Below, piece after piece: positions 1 to 13,300 of a stretch of 64,000 bases of DNA. The notes beneath the pieces were generated by a model. The model did not search any database, was not told where the DNA came from, and saw nothing but the letters and a program-made list of their open reading frames with translations. Every line of letters starts with the position of its first letter. Position 1 is the stretch's first letter. The stretch covers positions 22,858,728 through 22,922,727 of the forward strand of contig NC_134676.1 of NCBI RefSeq assembly GCF_030463565.1, in the 5' to 3' direction. The stretch comes from Pelecanus crispus. Its lineage: Eukaryota; Chordata; Aves; Pelecaniformes; Pelecanidae. Made by a program: the position numbers and the translations under genes.

Positions 1-480
1 CTCGGTAAAATTAAATGGGACTTAGAAGCCCAAACAGAAACTCAGGAAGAGGACTTACTTCACTTAATCTTAATGTTTATACTCAATAAATTTGTCACCT
101 CCTTTTACAGACAGTAGAATATAACACTCACTTCTCTAACACAATTCGTATAGAAAGAGGAGATAAATAGTGTCCTGGATGCATAACTATTCTATAAAGT
201 GGGTTTCTGGAAAAAAAAAAAAACAAAAAAAACAAAAAACAAACCACCAAACCAGAAACAGAACTTACATATAACACAGAAAGAGATGTTCATAAACAAA
301 TACCATACAGCAGATACTTGAAAACAGAGCTAAAAACTTGTATAAACTCTAATCTCATTTTACAGGCTTTGTTTTCCTGAAAACCTTGTCACCTCACACT
401 TCTGCTTCAAGCCTAATGAATTGATGAAAATATGATGAAAAATTGATGAAAAAAATATGAAAAAGTAATGCTAATGCATT

Positions 481-523
481 ACAGCTGGTATAAAATACAT
501 AAAATATAAAATATACCAGCTGT
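481..523. repeat. perfect 12-bp inverted repeat with 19-bp AT-rich loop
   Basis: Arms ACAGCTGGTATA (481-492) and TATACCAGCTGT (512-523) are exact reverse complements, separated by 19 bp of A/T-rich spacer. The flanking bases (480 and 524) do not pair. A transcript from either strand could form a hairpin, and each arm contains an E-box-type core (CAGCTG). Confidence 0.8.
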
Positions 524-3309
524 TCCAAATTAATACAATTAATTCAAATGCACTTATAAGTGCATATTAGCTGCAGAATGGTATCTATGAGTTTGTGGAT
601 TTAAAATCTAAGAAGTATGAGCTTACCTAGAGCTAAAATCCCTGAAGCAGTAGGAAACTTAAAAAATTGTGATCAAGAGACAAAGCAAGTCATTTGAGAT
701 AGCACATTGTCTCTGGGAAAGAGAGGGACATTCTTACAATGTAAAACATCTTTTTAGAAAAGAGGGGAAAAAAGCTCTGGCATATTACAGCAATAACTTT
801 AAAAGCATGGTATATTAACATACTACCTTCTTCACTTTAGTTCTTGTTTCCACTTAGTAGAATGAGGAGATCACCCAGGTTTTGCCTAAGCTTCCTCTGA
901 TAGGAGGTGAAGTAACATCTGAAAACAGTTTCAGGAAGTAACATCAATCATCAGTCATTCTCTGTAGTCATAAGTGTAAACAGCTGATACCACAACCCTG
1001 GTATATTAGGTGAGTTAAACAGGCTTCATACGAAATATGAGCAATTAAATAATCTTTATGTATTAGCTACTAACAATGGAAGCTATTACTCGAAGAAGAT
1101 CAGAGGACTAGAGCAGAGACAGAGATGTGAACCAAAAGGTTCCAGATGACTGATTGATAATTCAGGAGCTGGAACAAGCTGTGTTTGTGTAAGGAAAGAA
1201 AGCAATGCAACAATCAGCAAGAAAGAGCAATGTTAAGCAAAGACTCAGTTCCCTTACCAAGAAAGACGATAAATACTCTTCTTCCCTCTTCCAGTAAATG
1301 CTGGAGCAAAGCTGTCATAGATATGTCACTAGGAACCAGTAAGTCAGCAGAGAAGTTATGTTCAAGGTGGGGTGGGGGGTGAGGGAAAAAAGATTGCTCT
1401 GCTGCTGGCAAAGAACTTAGCAAAGCAAAGAAAAAAAAAAAAACCAAAAATGCAAAACAAAAAAAACCCAAACCCAACACAATAGAAGTTTGTACTCAAC
1501 GATCTTGTCCAAAAAGCCTAACAGTACCATGACAGCTAATGGCATTACACTAGAAATTTCAGTACTGAGGAGTTAAACAGCATTGTCCAAGAAATAGTTC
1601 CTACTTACATACAAGCTTACAGGTGGGTATTTCAGATGTTCCTCTTAAATGATAAACGTTGGCCTAAGTAGACTGAAAAAGCAGTTGAAACAACATCTTC
1701 TACATTTTCTGAGTCTTCCACCTGGTGTGCTTTAAAAGAAATGTCAGCTAGTACTCCATATAGTGAGCCCCTTCAAAAAAATAGCCGCTAGGTTAAGCAA
1801 AAGAATGTTTGGCTTACGGTCCTTATGGTTCCAGAGAAATAAACCCAATAGAGCCCATGGTGTTCAGTCTTGGCAACATCAAGACACTGCAGTGCTGTAA
1901 CACAGAAGTAAAGGTTACATTCCTGGGAAAGTTAATATGAAAACTGAAGTTTCTATTGACTATAGCTTAGGGATACTGAATGTGTGTTTTTACTAAGACG
2001 CTTCCTCAAGCCCACAGTCTTCTCTGAACTAGCTTTCAAGCTTTCTTTTTCTAATCTCCACCCTGAAAGGAATAGGAAAACTTACTTTTGTGTTCATACC
2101 ATATTTGTCTCGCATATTTGCAGTTGGTTCAGTTATGAGACGGGGAAGAGCTGTAAGCAGCAGCCATAGTCATGTATCTTCTATTACTAAGATAAGCTTT
2201 CTTAAGTGTCTCCCAAGATAGGGCAACAGTTAAAATTCAGTCTGTGAGATTATCTCAGATCAAGTTTCCTCCCTACAGTCCCTTCAAGGTTTTAGAGGAC
2301 ATTTTGCAGTGGTATTTTTCACAGGCTTGGGAACTGTAAGCAAATGGACTTGTTTGGTTTGTTTTTACCACAGTCAAGGAAATAATTCTTTGAAACAAAA
2401 GTACAATTGATCCATAGAGACATATGACATATCTTCAACTTCTCCTCATGGAAACTAATGAGTAAACTCCAATTACTGTTTAAAATAGGCTCAGGAAGGC
2501 TACAAATTTTTAAAATTTTTTAAAAAAGTAACAGCAGGGAAGGGGAAAAAACTCAACATGACAGGAGAAGCCTTATTGGCAGTCAGTGAGATTAATTCCA
2601 GTGGCAAATAGGTTGGCTTCTACTGCTCCCCTGCAATTTAGGAACCATGTCAGAGATCACTTAGGGTGGGTTTCCACTTTTATGCAAGACTTGCTTTCCA
2701 ACTAGCCTTACTCATTATTATACTTCATGAATTAGTGCTGTAACCAAATTATTATATGAGTAGTCTAGTCATAGTCAAAGTTTGACTGCCTGTAAGCATA
2801 CACAGAATACTATGACACATCTAAAAGGTTATGTCACCCTTGAAGACCTAGTACAAAAGGTAAGAAGTGGCCTCAGACTCCTTTTAATATTGATTTTAAT
2901 ATTTCCTTATTATTTGGGAAGAGAAGTGTACCCTTTTGTATCAATTTTGCTTAAGAAAAAGATTATTGATACAAAGTCCAAGTATAACCAACATGTGAAA
3001 ACAGATCATGGAAACATGTAGTGTTCAAAATCACATTGCCCAAGAAATATTCTGATCTATTAAACCAACAACGTTGTAGCGTACATCTTAAAGCTTATTG
3101 GCTGGTTAGGAGATTAGCAAAGTGAAAATACTGTCAATGTTGCATTACAGGATAGTCACCATGTTGGTTAATAAAATGTCAGATAGAAATTTGTTGAGAT
3201 GTCAGCTGTCTTCTCTCCGGCATAGACTAGATATGAAAGGCTGCTCTTTAAATCTCTAATGAATAACACGAAATCACCACTCTAAGTAAATATCAGAAAA
3301 TGGTAATGC

Positions 3310-3315
3310 TTTAAT
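3310..3315 (-). terminator. candidate DEPDC1B poly(A) signal (ATTAAA)
   Basis: The minus strand reads ATTAAA about 900 nt after the DEPDC1B stop. It is the nearest common variant hexamer I could find; no AATAAA is seen on this strand between it and the stop. It could be a chance match. Confidence 0.25.
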
Positions 3316-4213
3316 ACTTCAAAAGTGCTGTCAGAATCAAGTATGTTATATGCACAGTCAAGTTGTAGGTACAGTAGATTTCATAATGCAAAACAAATGA
3401 AATCATTAGAGGCATGTATGCTCCAATGTCACTTCAATATTTGAATTCCATTTTCAGAGGAAATGCAAGGCTTCAGTTCTTTCTGATAAAATATGTTCTA
3501 TTGTCAAGCATCCAATTTTTTACGGCAATATTTACTAAGAGCATATGGGAAAAGACTTAAAAGACTGGGTTGCTTAAAAGAATGGGGCAGCACTACAGAA
3601 GTTAGTGGAATTTCAACAGGAGTTGACTCAAGCTGTAATGCATCATATGAATTGGATAATGAAGAATGAGTTTTTACAGTTTTCCAAAATAAAACTTACA
3701 TATCAAGAACACTAAGGTGTACAACAGCAAAACAAAATCCAGTGTTTCATACTTATTCAAGCACGTACAGCAAATTAAATCTTCAAGCTATATGTGAACA
3801 AACACAGCTTAGTTTATGCAAGAGACTCATTTTCAGGGGAAAAAACCTGTTGACTAGTTACCAACAATATATTACACACAAATACATTTAGACCTTGAAA
3901 TGATGGTCAAATCAAATCACAGCAAATGTACTTTATCACCCATGTAGATTAATTACCTTGAGGTTTTCAGGTTTTTTTTTTTTGTTTTTCTTTTTTTTTT
4001 AAATAACAGACATTTAAAAAAACCAGTGATTTACAAAAATACTGATAATGGCTCACATTTCTACCACCAGAACACTTTTGTCTTCTTTTGACCTTTTCTA
4101 CCATCTTGACCTCCAGTAATTTTTTGAGTAACTAGATGCAGCTCAGACTCCTTTTGCATAAGTTCCATGGATAATATTCTCTGGACTCCATTCACTGCTA
4201 GATTTCAAACAGT

Positions 4214-4375
4214 TTACATCCGAAAGCTTCTGGTTCTATGAAATGGTTGAAAAGGCTTTTTTAGGGCCCACATCAGTATTGGTGGTTTCTGTTTAGTTTT
4301 TTCTGGAAATAGCACCGCTTCACTTTCAGGGGTAGGAAATCGTACTCTATACACTTCAGGGTAAGATTTCTGAAA
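4214..4375 (-). CDS. DEPDC1B: DEPDC1B exon 11 (last coding exon)
   Basis: Encodes residues 477-529 ([19 protein letters not shown] to RTRSFRM) followed by TAA at 4214-4216. The acceptor chosen is TTTTTCTAG|TTTCAG, because the family reads KQ-FQKSYP. A second AG six bases downstream would drop Phe-Gln without shifting the frame. Confidence 0.95.
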   Translation of the reverse strand, partial: FQKSYPEVYRVRFPTPESEAVLFPEKTKQKPPILMWALKKPFQPFHRTRSFRM

Positions 4376-7300
4376 CTAGAAAAATACATCAATTTAAATG
4401 AAGAATTCACTCACACTTGTAATGTAAAAAAAAACTATTACAGTGCAACCTCCACCTCTGAGGCAGGAAAATTATTATTTCTCTAATGGACTTTCAATAC
4501 CTCTATATAGAAAATTAGGCGATATTTTCTAATATGGCTTGATTCATCACAGTACCCCTATTCTAAATGATTAAAAAGTTTGAAATACCCAAGAGTACCT
4601 ACTATTTTAAATCTCAATATTTCTCTAGAGGACTACATGTCTAAGACTTGATAAAGCTTTTTAAGTTAAAATTAAAGACTGTGAAGGAATTTGTATTTAC
4701 TTGCTTGAGCTTCTTCTTCTTATCTTTAAAAGACATTTCTTTATTCATTGCAATTTCTTCCAATAAAGCTGCCAAGGGTTCTTGAGAGCCAGTTGCTCTT
4801 TGGTATTCAAATTCATCTGTACTGATTTGGTGACAAAATGATCGAGGAGGAAAAGTTGCATCTGTATCTGCTCCAGCATATTTTATCTGAGGAAAGAGTA
4901 AAAAAAGAGCAGCTATATTTTCTGCCATAAATTTGCAAAAACTGGCTTAGTCAAATTGACCACCTGAAGTCATTAAGTGGAGAAGATATGGAAAAAAGGC
5001 TCTAAATTATACCTCTTATTTCCTGCACTAATTGAGTGAGTTCTAGTAAGTCAAAAAAACGTGACACAAAGGAAGCCTGTTTAACTCTTGGAATAAGTTA
5101 AATGTTACTTTTTCAGTAGAAATTAAAGAATCAAGAACTAAAAAGCAGCTTTGAACAAAACAAAATACAGCACCAGGAAACAGAAAAAGAGTTATGAAAA
5201 AGATGAGCAAGTAAGGATGGCTCTAAAAGAAAATCAGAACATTAATGGAAACACTTGTTAACTATTCACCATTTTCCTCACTACCACAAACATAGCTTGC
5301 CCATTCCATGGAGAAGATAGTACTGACCACAGGAAAACATATTTTAGAGTTCTTGTCTCTAAACCATTCAAGATCTGCATTTAAATACATAGTTATGGTT
5401 GAATATCAGCAGTCAAAATTAATTAGCTCTTCGTAAGCTAGCAGAGGCCGAGAAAAGTCTTTAAGAACTGTTTGAACTTCAGAGCAGAAAGGAAAAATTT
5501 GATTTAGATGCACAGAATAAGAGGCTTTTTTCACTAGATACCTACTTGGACTCTCTGGAGATGTACAATATATTCCTCTATAGAACATTTTAAGGCAGAA
5601 GGAACACTTAAAATCTCTTGATAATTGTCCATGAGAAAAGATACTAGTTTAGCAGCAAGCAGTTCATCCAAGTCCATTTCATCCTTTGAGCAGAGAATAC
5701 AACGGGAAAATGCCTGAACCATCTGAGAAAAAAAAATCCATCATCATTGCATATTCTTCTGTTTGGGGGTGGGGAGTGGGGAATCAGATTGCATTTAAAA
5801 AGTGATCTTTTAGAAAGAAGATTTTAACAGCACAATACTTACTGTACTTCCAACACACCAATATTAAAAAAAAAAAAAAAGTATTGTGTACAGTGACATT
5901 ATCTGAGCGGACTAAAGATGGCTCTTGCCTCATATACATAATCTAACTCTGACTTTAGACTTAGAATGGCTAAATTCCATTTTATTCTCAAGACTTTGCC
6001 AAATAGCCACTTTACAAGGCTTTTCCAGTTAGGGCACAAATATTTCAGAGATTTTAAAAATAGCACAGGAATTTAATAGACATTAAGCACCAGAAGGAAA
6101 ACTTAATACCATTACTTTGAAATCAACAACCCAAATTTCAGGTTCAGCTCACTTCATGTAGTCTCATGCTCAAGCATTCACAAGAGTTTTCTGTCTGTGC
6201 ACCAGTCAATTCTAACATTAAAAGCACAGAAGGCAATCAAGGTTTTCTGTCATGTACCATAGATTATACTGCTGAATTAAAACTTAGTACAAAATACTTG
6301 GACTGTAAAGCATTCACCTCTAAAAATAACATTTAGATTATAACATAATTATTTTAATCAAAGACCATTTACATTTAATTAAATTATAACCTTAGCAGTA
6401 AAAAAATTTAATTATTTTAATCAAATACTATCCATAGTTAATTAAAAAATTAATTTCTATGGAACAAACTTAGATTTATGCATGCCACTACAGGATTTTT
6501 ATGGAATGGCTCTGTTTTCTGTTGCCCTTCTTGCAAAAGAAAATTAACCAGAAGAAATACATGTTCTTAGCCAGTAAGTATTGCTAAGTTATGCCTAACA
6601 ACTTTGTAGTACCATGCTGTTGCAAACATCAGTGATAATTCTACAAGTAGTCCTACAGAAAGAGCATTAGCAAAAACTAGGGCTTTGTAAAAATCTGATT
6701 AAAATTACTTTCAGAGATTTCTGTAGTTAAGTGATGAAAAAAAGTACTGAAATAAACTGGTGGGATTTTTTTTTTTTAAATGGCTGAAAACAAGTAAATC
6801 AAAACATTCAGCTACATATTTCTAACTATGACTGAAACAGGCAGTCTGTTTCTCTCCCATTGTCTGAAGTGATAAAGAACACCAGAGATGTCATCTACTG
6901 TTGTAGTTTTTTTCTTTTTTTTTTTTAATCAATAGTGAAATGAGTGGTGATTTAACTTGGAAAGATAAGGAAACCTCCAAATTCTGAGCAAATTCTTTAT
7001 CTGCTCACAACTCACCAAGAAATCCCAATTTATTCAAATTCAGAGTAGCTTTCCACATAGCTAGAATGACGAACTGCTCTTCAAATAAGCAAACTGTATT
7101 TTGTATACACTCTCCAGTAAGAATCTTTTATCTGTGCTACTCCAAAAGCCTTATCTAGATCTTTTGCCTTACACTGTACGTACCACGGTTCTCGTCCTCA
7201 CTGAATCAGAAAGAGGTGGCAAATCCTTGTTAAAGCTAATTCTTGCCATCATCCTCACCAACAGCTGTAGTCTTTTCCGATTTTCTGGTGGCAGCAGGAG

Positions 7301-10300
7301 ACAAGATATCTGAAGAGCTTCTACAGCCTTGCTGTGTTTTTGCAGCAGACCTAGTTTATACGAGATCAGGAGATTGAGCAACATTTCTCAGTTATATATT
7401 TCCTTAACATTTAATATAACATTTCTAAATCTGTCTCCCCAAATTCCTTTCCTACTCATTCAAGACCACCTTAGAACTCTGCTCCCCAAGCAGTCTAGGA
7501 AGATATCCCTAGAACTGTACTACTAGAACTGGGCACCTTGTTTAAGTATTTACAAGATTTCCTTCTGATGCATTGGGAGATATTAATAACCATAATCAGC
7601 AACTCTAGATATTAGTAGACCTGAAAAACTATAATGTTTTGGTTCATCCTTTGCTCTTTTATAACCCTCAGCTCTAAACACAATTGATATGTATGCACTG
7701 ATGTAGCAACTGCATAAAAAAGTTGTCTGGGGCAACAATCAGAGAATTTAAACAAAACTTGTGCTTATGTATCAATGACAGCTATGACAATACTGACGTC
7801 ATCTCACACCTACAGAAGTTAGATATATGACTAATTCTACTTACAAACTCTTGAGAAAACACAGAATGTGAGCATGGCACAGATATTTGAGGACTGGATG
7901 GGCACAGTAGAATCTGATAGTAGTTTAGTTACCTATAAAGAGGTCTCACCACCAAAATGTCATCCTTTTTTGGGTTTCTAAGGCTTAGGGAAGTAAGCAT
8001 CTACTACACATTTGCCTAAATAGCACTAGTATCAGAACAAAACAGAAGTCAGGAGCAAAATATCTGCATGACTGAAGTCTAACTGATTTCTCTTAAAAAA
8101 GGAACAAGGAAGTCAAAGAGATACACTTCTTTTTTTTTTCCATAGGATTATAGAGGTTGGAAGGGATCTCTGGAGATTAGCTAGACATCTACCCCTGCTC
8201 AAAGCAGGGTCATCTACAGCAAGATGCCCAGGATTATGTCCAGTCAGGTTCTGAATATCTCCAAAGATGGAGATTCCACAAACTCTCTGGACAATCTCTT
8301 CCAGTGTTTCACCACCTTCCAATTAAAAAAAGCTGTTTTCCTCTGTACAAATGAAAATTCCTGTATTTCTGTTTGTGTGCATTGCCTCTTGTCCTGTTAT
8401 GGGATATCACTCCTCTCCATGCTAAACAGTCCCTGCTCTCAGCCTCTCCCCATATGACAGATGCTCCAAGCCCTTAATAATTTTTGTGGCCCTCCGCTGG
8501 ACCCATGAATTAATGCTGAGGAAAGATAGCAATGCTTTTAATCCAGTAAGGATGGCTGTTGGTCATCTTTGCCACAAGAACACACTGCTGGCTCATGGCC
8601 ACATTAGTGCTCACCAGGACTGCCAAGTCCTTCTTAGGAAAGCTGCTTTCAAGTCAGTCACCCCCAGCATGCATTGGTGCATGAGGTTATTCCTCCCCAC
8701 AAGAGGACTTGGCCTTTCCCTTTGTTAAACATTATGAGATTCCTGTTTGCCCATTTCTCCAGTCTGTTGAGGTCCCTCTGCATGGCAGTACAACCCTCTG
8801 CTGCATTAACTGCTCTTTCCCATTTTGTGTTACCTGCACGCTTGTTCAGGGCACTCTGTCCTTGTTTAGGACAGTGTCCCACCATCCAGGCCATTAATGA
8901 AGTGTTAACGACTACTGGCCCCATTATCAGCCCTGGGGTACTCCCTACTGTTTGACCCCCAAGTGGACTTTGTGCCACTGATCACAACCCTCTGAGCAAT
9001 TCAGCTGATTTCTAGTCTACCTCAGTACCCTCTTATCTAGCCTGTACTTCCTCAGTTTGCCTATAAGGATGTGATGGGAGACAGTGTTGACAGCGTTACT
9101 ACAGCCAACAAACAGCATACACTGCTGTCCCCTCATCCACCATGCCAGTCAATTCCACACCGTGTAAAAAGTGGAAGCTGTTTGTTATTAAAAAAAGAAG
9201 TGTGCAACAGTAAGTAGGGCAGCCAAAACAGACAGTATTCCAAGAAAAGAGTGGTAAAGCACCGTAGTTCATTTCATTTTCAAAGCAAAGCTTTTTCTAA
9301 TTTCAAAGAAAGATTTGGCAAGCACACTAGTACATATGTTTAGAAGAGGCCTTGAGAAATAATTAACCTTAATGGGATTTGTACAAAAAGCATCATTATA
9401 ACCTGTGCAAAGAGCAAGTTCAATCTTAACAAGTTAGTAAGGTATCTGATGATCACTGACACCTTAGTCCTATTTTCTTAGCTATTCTGAAAACTAATTT
9501 CAGCCAACCTCTTGGAAGAGAATTGCTCTAGACAGTCTTCATGCAAAAACAGAAGTAAGTGAGGCATCTTCTTATGGTTACACAAGCCATCTATGATTTC
9601 TGCAAATATTTCTCATGTTTTAAGATAGAGCTTTTAGACAGCTACAAATCACACCATGTCTGCATCATCTGATAATACTTTCTTTGCCATTTCCTGAAGT
9701 CTTCCACTAAACAGAAATCTTGTCCACTGAAGGAAGAAAGAAGTCCTGTAACCACTGTGGAAAGGTCATAATTCCCTGAGGGTAGCAATGTGAAATGTCA
9801 AAGACTCAAAGACTGAAACCTGGGTTTATAAACGTCTTAAGACTGAGAATTATCACCAATTTAGCAAGCATACTCTGTTAAAAAAAAAAAAAACAAAACC
9901 AAAAAAAACCAAAAAACCAACACAGAAATGCAACTGGAGACATAGATTTGTTTTTCTGTATTTTGCCAATACACAACTTGCTACACACTACTGCTTCACA
10001 GGCAGCATTCAGTACTAGCATTGACACTTATAAAATAGTATTCTATGAAGTGTGCATTATCCTCTATATTTACCTACAGCTTCATAATAGTCTGTACATT
10101 AACCTCACTGTTAAGACTTACAATGTTCATTACATATTGAGCAGAACCCAAAACTTTACCCTTTCTCTCAGCTGAACCTCCAAAAAATCCCTTCCTCCTC
10201 CCTCTCTTCCCCTGCATCCAAGAATCACAGAAGAGAGTCTGAGTGGTTAAAGAAGACATTGCTACCAAAACCACAGATCAGGTGCCTCTGCCTTATATTT

Positions 10301-13300
10301 ACTTGTTTATTTTCTTAGTATTGGTTCTAAGTACTTTTGAGTATAAAAAGGAGAGTTAGGCTTCGCCACAGGTATGCTGAATTGTCTTCTTGAACTCCCT
10401 CCACTAGCTGGATAGGGAGCATAGTCTTGAATTATAAAAAATGTGGAAAAGACACCAGGGGACCATCTGGCTCAAACCCATCCCCCAGTCAGTAATAGTA
10501 CGTAACTCAGGTATCCCAAACCATCCCACTAAGGCCAAATGCAGCTTTTTAGCAATTCAAATACCTGTGTTAGGTGTCTGGAGGAGACTGTTTAGGCAAG
10601 ACTTCTTAGAGAAATGTGACATTTTAAAACATATATTGCCAGTACTTTAAAGTAAATTTTATAAGTATGAAGAAGGAAAACAAACTAAGCAGTTCTTGAA
10701 AGCTTGTGTTCCCATGATTGTTCTGTGTAAATCTATTTTTGTAACACATTAACACCTCATTTTTTGTGAAAGAGACCACAAAAATTATTTATTTATTTTT
10801 TGAAACAGTGCAGGATTTCATTTCATTTCCACATAAACATTGGCGTGAATTCTTTCTTCTCATTTTTACATTTGTGAAATACTGCAAAATAAAACTCTTA
10901 ATACAATGGAAAAGAAAACAAAAAGAGAGTATGAAGGGAAACAAAGAATTTTTAGCTATTATCAAGAATATCTGTTGTCTAAGAAAAAGAAGTCAGAAAA
11001 GGAACTATACAGTTTGAAGCAAGATTGTCCACTAACTGTCTAAAAATACTAAATTCCAGAAATAAAAGTGTTATTCTGAATTCCTTTTGCATCTCAATAG
11101 CTTATTAAAAGCAATGTTGTTCTCACTTAAAGAAGCTCAGAAAAATGACATGCTACAAAGCATGCTTAGTTTTCAGCTCGGTTGTTCTTTTCTGAAATGT
11201 AACCATAAAATGTAATCAAATATTTTCACATTTACTGTCTTTCAATGGGTCATCTATAGCTACAGGATAGGTGAATTTGATATAGTTTGAACCCTTAAAA
11301 AATTATAGTTAATAACTAAACTATTGTTTCTTTAAAGCACTAGATTAGTTAATGTCTGTTCTAAGTTTAAGCAATGAAGGATTTCAATTTCCTTCAGCTG
11401 TCATACTGCCAGGGTTAAAAACAGTCCTTACAGCCCTAATCCTTTTAAATCCAGGCTTCAGTCAAGCAATTTCTAAAAGCTTATATGAGTTGTTAAGATG
11501 CTTAGGCATTTGTAAAAGAAGAAAAATCTGTTAAAATCCATCTGTTAGGTGTGGCAGTGCTAAGCAATAAACAGAGCCCTTTAAAAATTATAAAGACAAG
11601 CAATGGAAGACTTTTGAACTAATGTGATCAAAAAGACACAGAAATAAAACAGCTTTGTCATATGAAATAAATTTAAATACTAACCTGTTCCCTATGTAGA
11701 ATGGACTGGACAGGTCCTAAAGAACTGAGCTCTGATACTCCTTGGGTAGGGTAAATTAATTCCAGGAAGTTAATTCAAAAGAATTACTTTTTCATTACAC
11801 CCCCAACTACTTACCTAACACACTAACAAAAACATCAAAAAAGTGAAATGTGAGCAGAGGTTCTTTCATCTGGCCAAAGTAGTCCACTATAGTTTTGAAG
11901 ACATCTCTTTCAAATCCTGAGTATGTAGGCTGCTTCAGATCTGAGCAGCTGGGCCCTACAAAGAGAAGAAGGGGAAAAGAAAAAAAAAAAAGAAGAAAGA
12001 GAAAATAAATTTGCAGCCACCAACAAGATCACTATTTTTTATTCCAGTCAATAACAATGCAATGTCAAGTAGAAAAAAAAACCCAAAACTTAGACTCATT
12101 CTTCAAAATATAAGTGAAATTGTATTGATCTATTGAATTATGTATTTTCAATAGGTCTAGTGAAAACACATAGTAGACAAACAATATTAATAGAGTAGTT
12201 AAGCCTTTATATATTGCATTGAAATAAGCTGCAGTAGCAGGAGAATATATGCTGGCTGATCTTTTCCTACTTTAAGGCAATGACTAAAAAATGCTGACTG
12301 TGAATATAAACAGCATTTGATAGAGCAGTAAAGGCAGAGTCAGTTCAATTTATTTTTATGGGGGTGGGTTGTTTGGGTTTTTTTTCCCCCTCCTGAATTT
12401 ACTTACAATTTGCTAGACATTTCATTGCTGATAATATCCAGTGAGGTAGTTCCTCTGCATAGGGGAGAAGCAGACAGAAATTAAAAGGAGAAAAAACCTG
12501 AGAAAAATGTTAAACTGTAAGATAAAAGTGAAGCTGAAAATTCTTTAAGAAGTTCCTCTCATATAGTAGATTGACTGATTGCAAAGGCAGGTTATACCTT
12601 AATGTAGGATCTAGCTTGAATTACATCAATACTTTAGTACCTCCAGTACTCAATATCAACCAATTATGCCTACCGCTCCTACAACTCAAGCAAAATGGAT
12701 CATATCACAAATCCTTCACCTGTCTTGCAAAAATCAGCCAAACTAGTTCAAGCTACACCTTTACTAGTGCATTACAGTGAAGTGTTTACTTTGCACTGAA
12801 GGTGATGAAAAGCACTTGTGCATTCAGTTCTGTCATTTCTGCAAGGAGGAAGTTAATATCTTGAGGTACTCTATCTTTAAAATGAACACGTGCATGCTTT
12901 GGAGGAGGTTTCATTCACAAACCAAACCAGGTTCCAATCTCATATTTCACGTCTCTGCAAATCTTGTAGAAACATGGTGGCAATAATGTTGTGATATATC
13001 ATAGCAGCAAAGATACTTTACTTTCTCCCTGATATGCAAAGCAGTTTTAAACTTGGTACAAGTTTCAAGACACATTGACTGAAAACTCGAAACTGAGAAA
13101 TTTTAAGTATCTCTCTGTGTACATTTTGATTGTTTCCCAATTTTTAATACACATTTCCCTCATGTAAACACTCCAGTTCAGGCAGTTAAGGGCTGGGCTG
13201 ACAAAGCTAGCTTGAAGTGAATAATATCCCTATCTTTATAAATGAAAAGTTGCTGCTTTTTCACTTTCATCTTTCAACCCTGCTAAAGCAGAAAAATGTT

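Larger units (their letters stand above)
1..4213. other. DEPDC1B 3'UTR and downstream intergenic DNA
   Basis: No gene is seen here. The minus-strand side next to 4213 must hold the DEPDC1B 3'UTR; the best visible poly(A) hexamer is ATTAAA at 3310-3315 (weak). There is a T-rich tract at 3972-4000 (A-rich in the transcript), A-rich tracts at 210-245 and 1428-1445, and a perfect 12-bp inverted repeat at 481-523. The small open frames have no recognisable protein. Confidence 0.6.
4376..7183 (-). other. DEPDC1B introns 10, 9 and 8
   Basis: The non-exonic parts are 4376-4700, 4887-5545 and 5723-7183. They are AT-rich intron sequence with homopolymer runs (A15 near 5867-5881, T-runs near 6770 and 6910). 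An AT-rich near-duplication containing ATTATTTTAATCAAA occurs twice between 6340 and 6430. No repeat family or RNA gene is recognised. Confidence 0.7.

Noticed and set aside
8224-8955. Plus-strand open frames near 8.2-8.9 kb
   Set aside because: They are the antisense of a CR1 3' region, a common source of false avian gene models.
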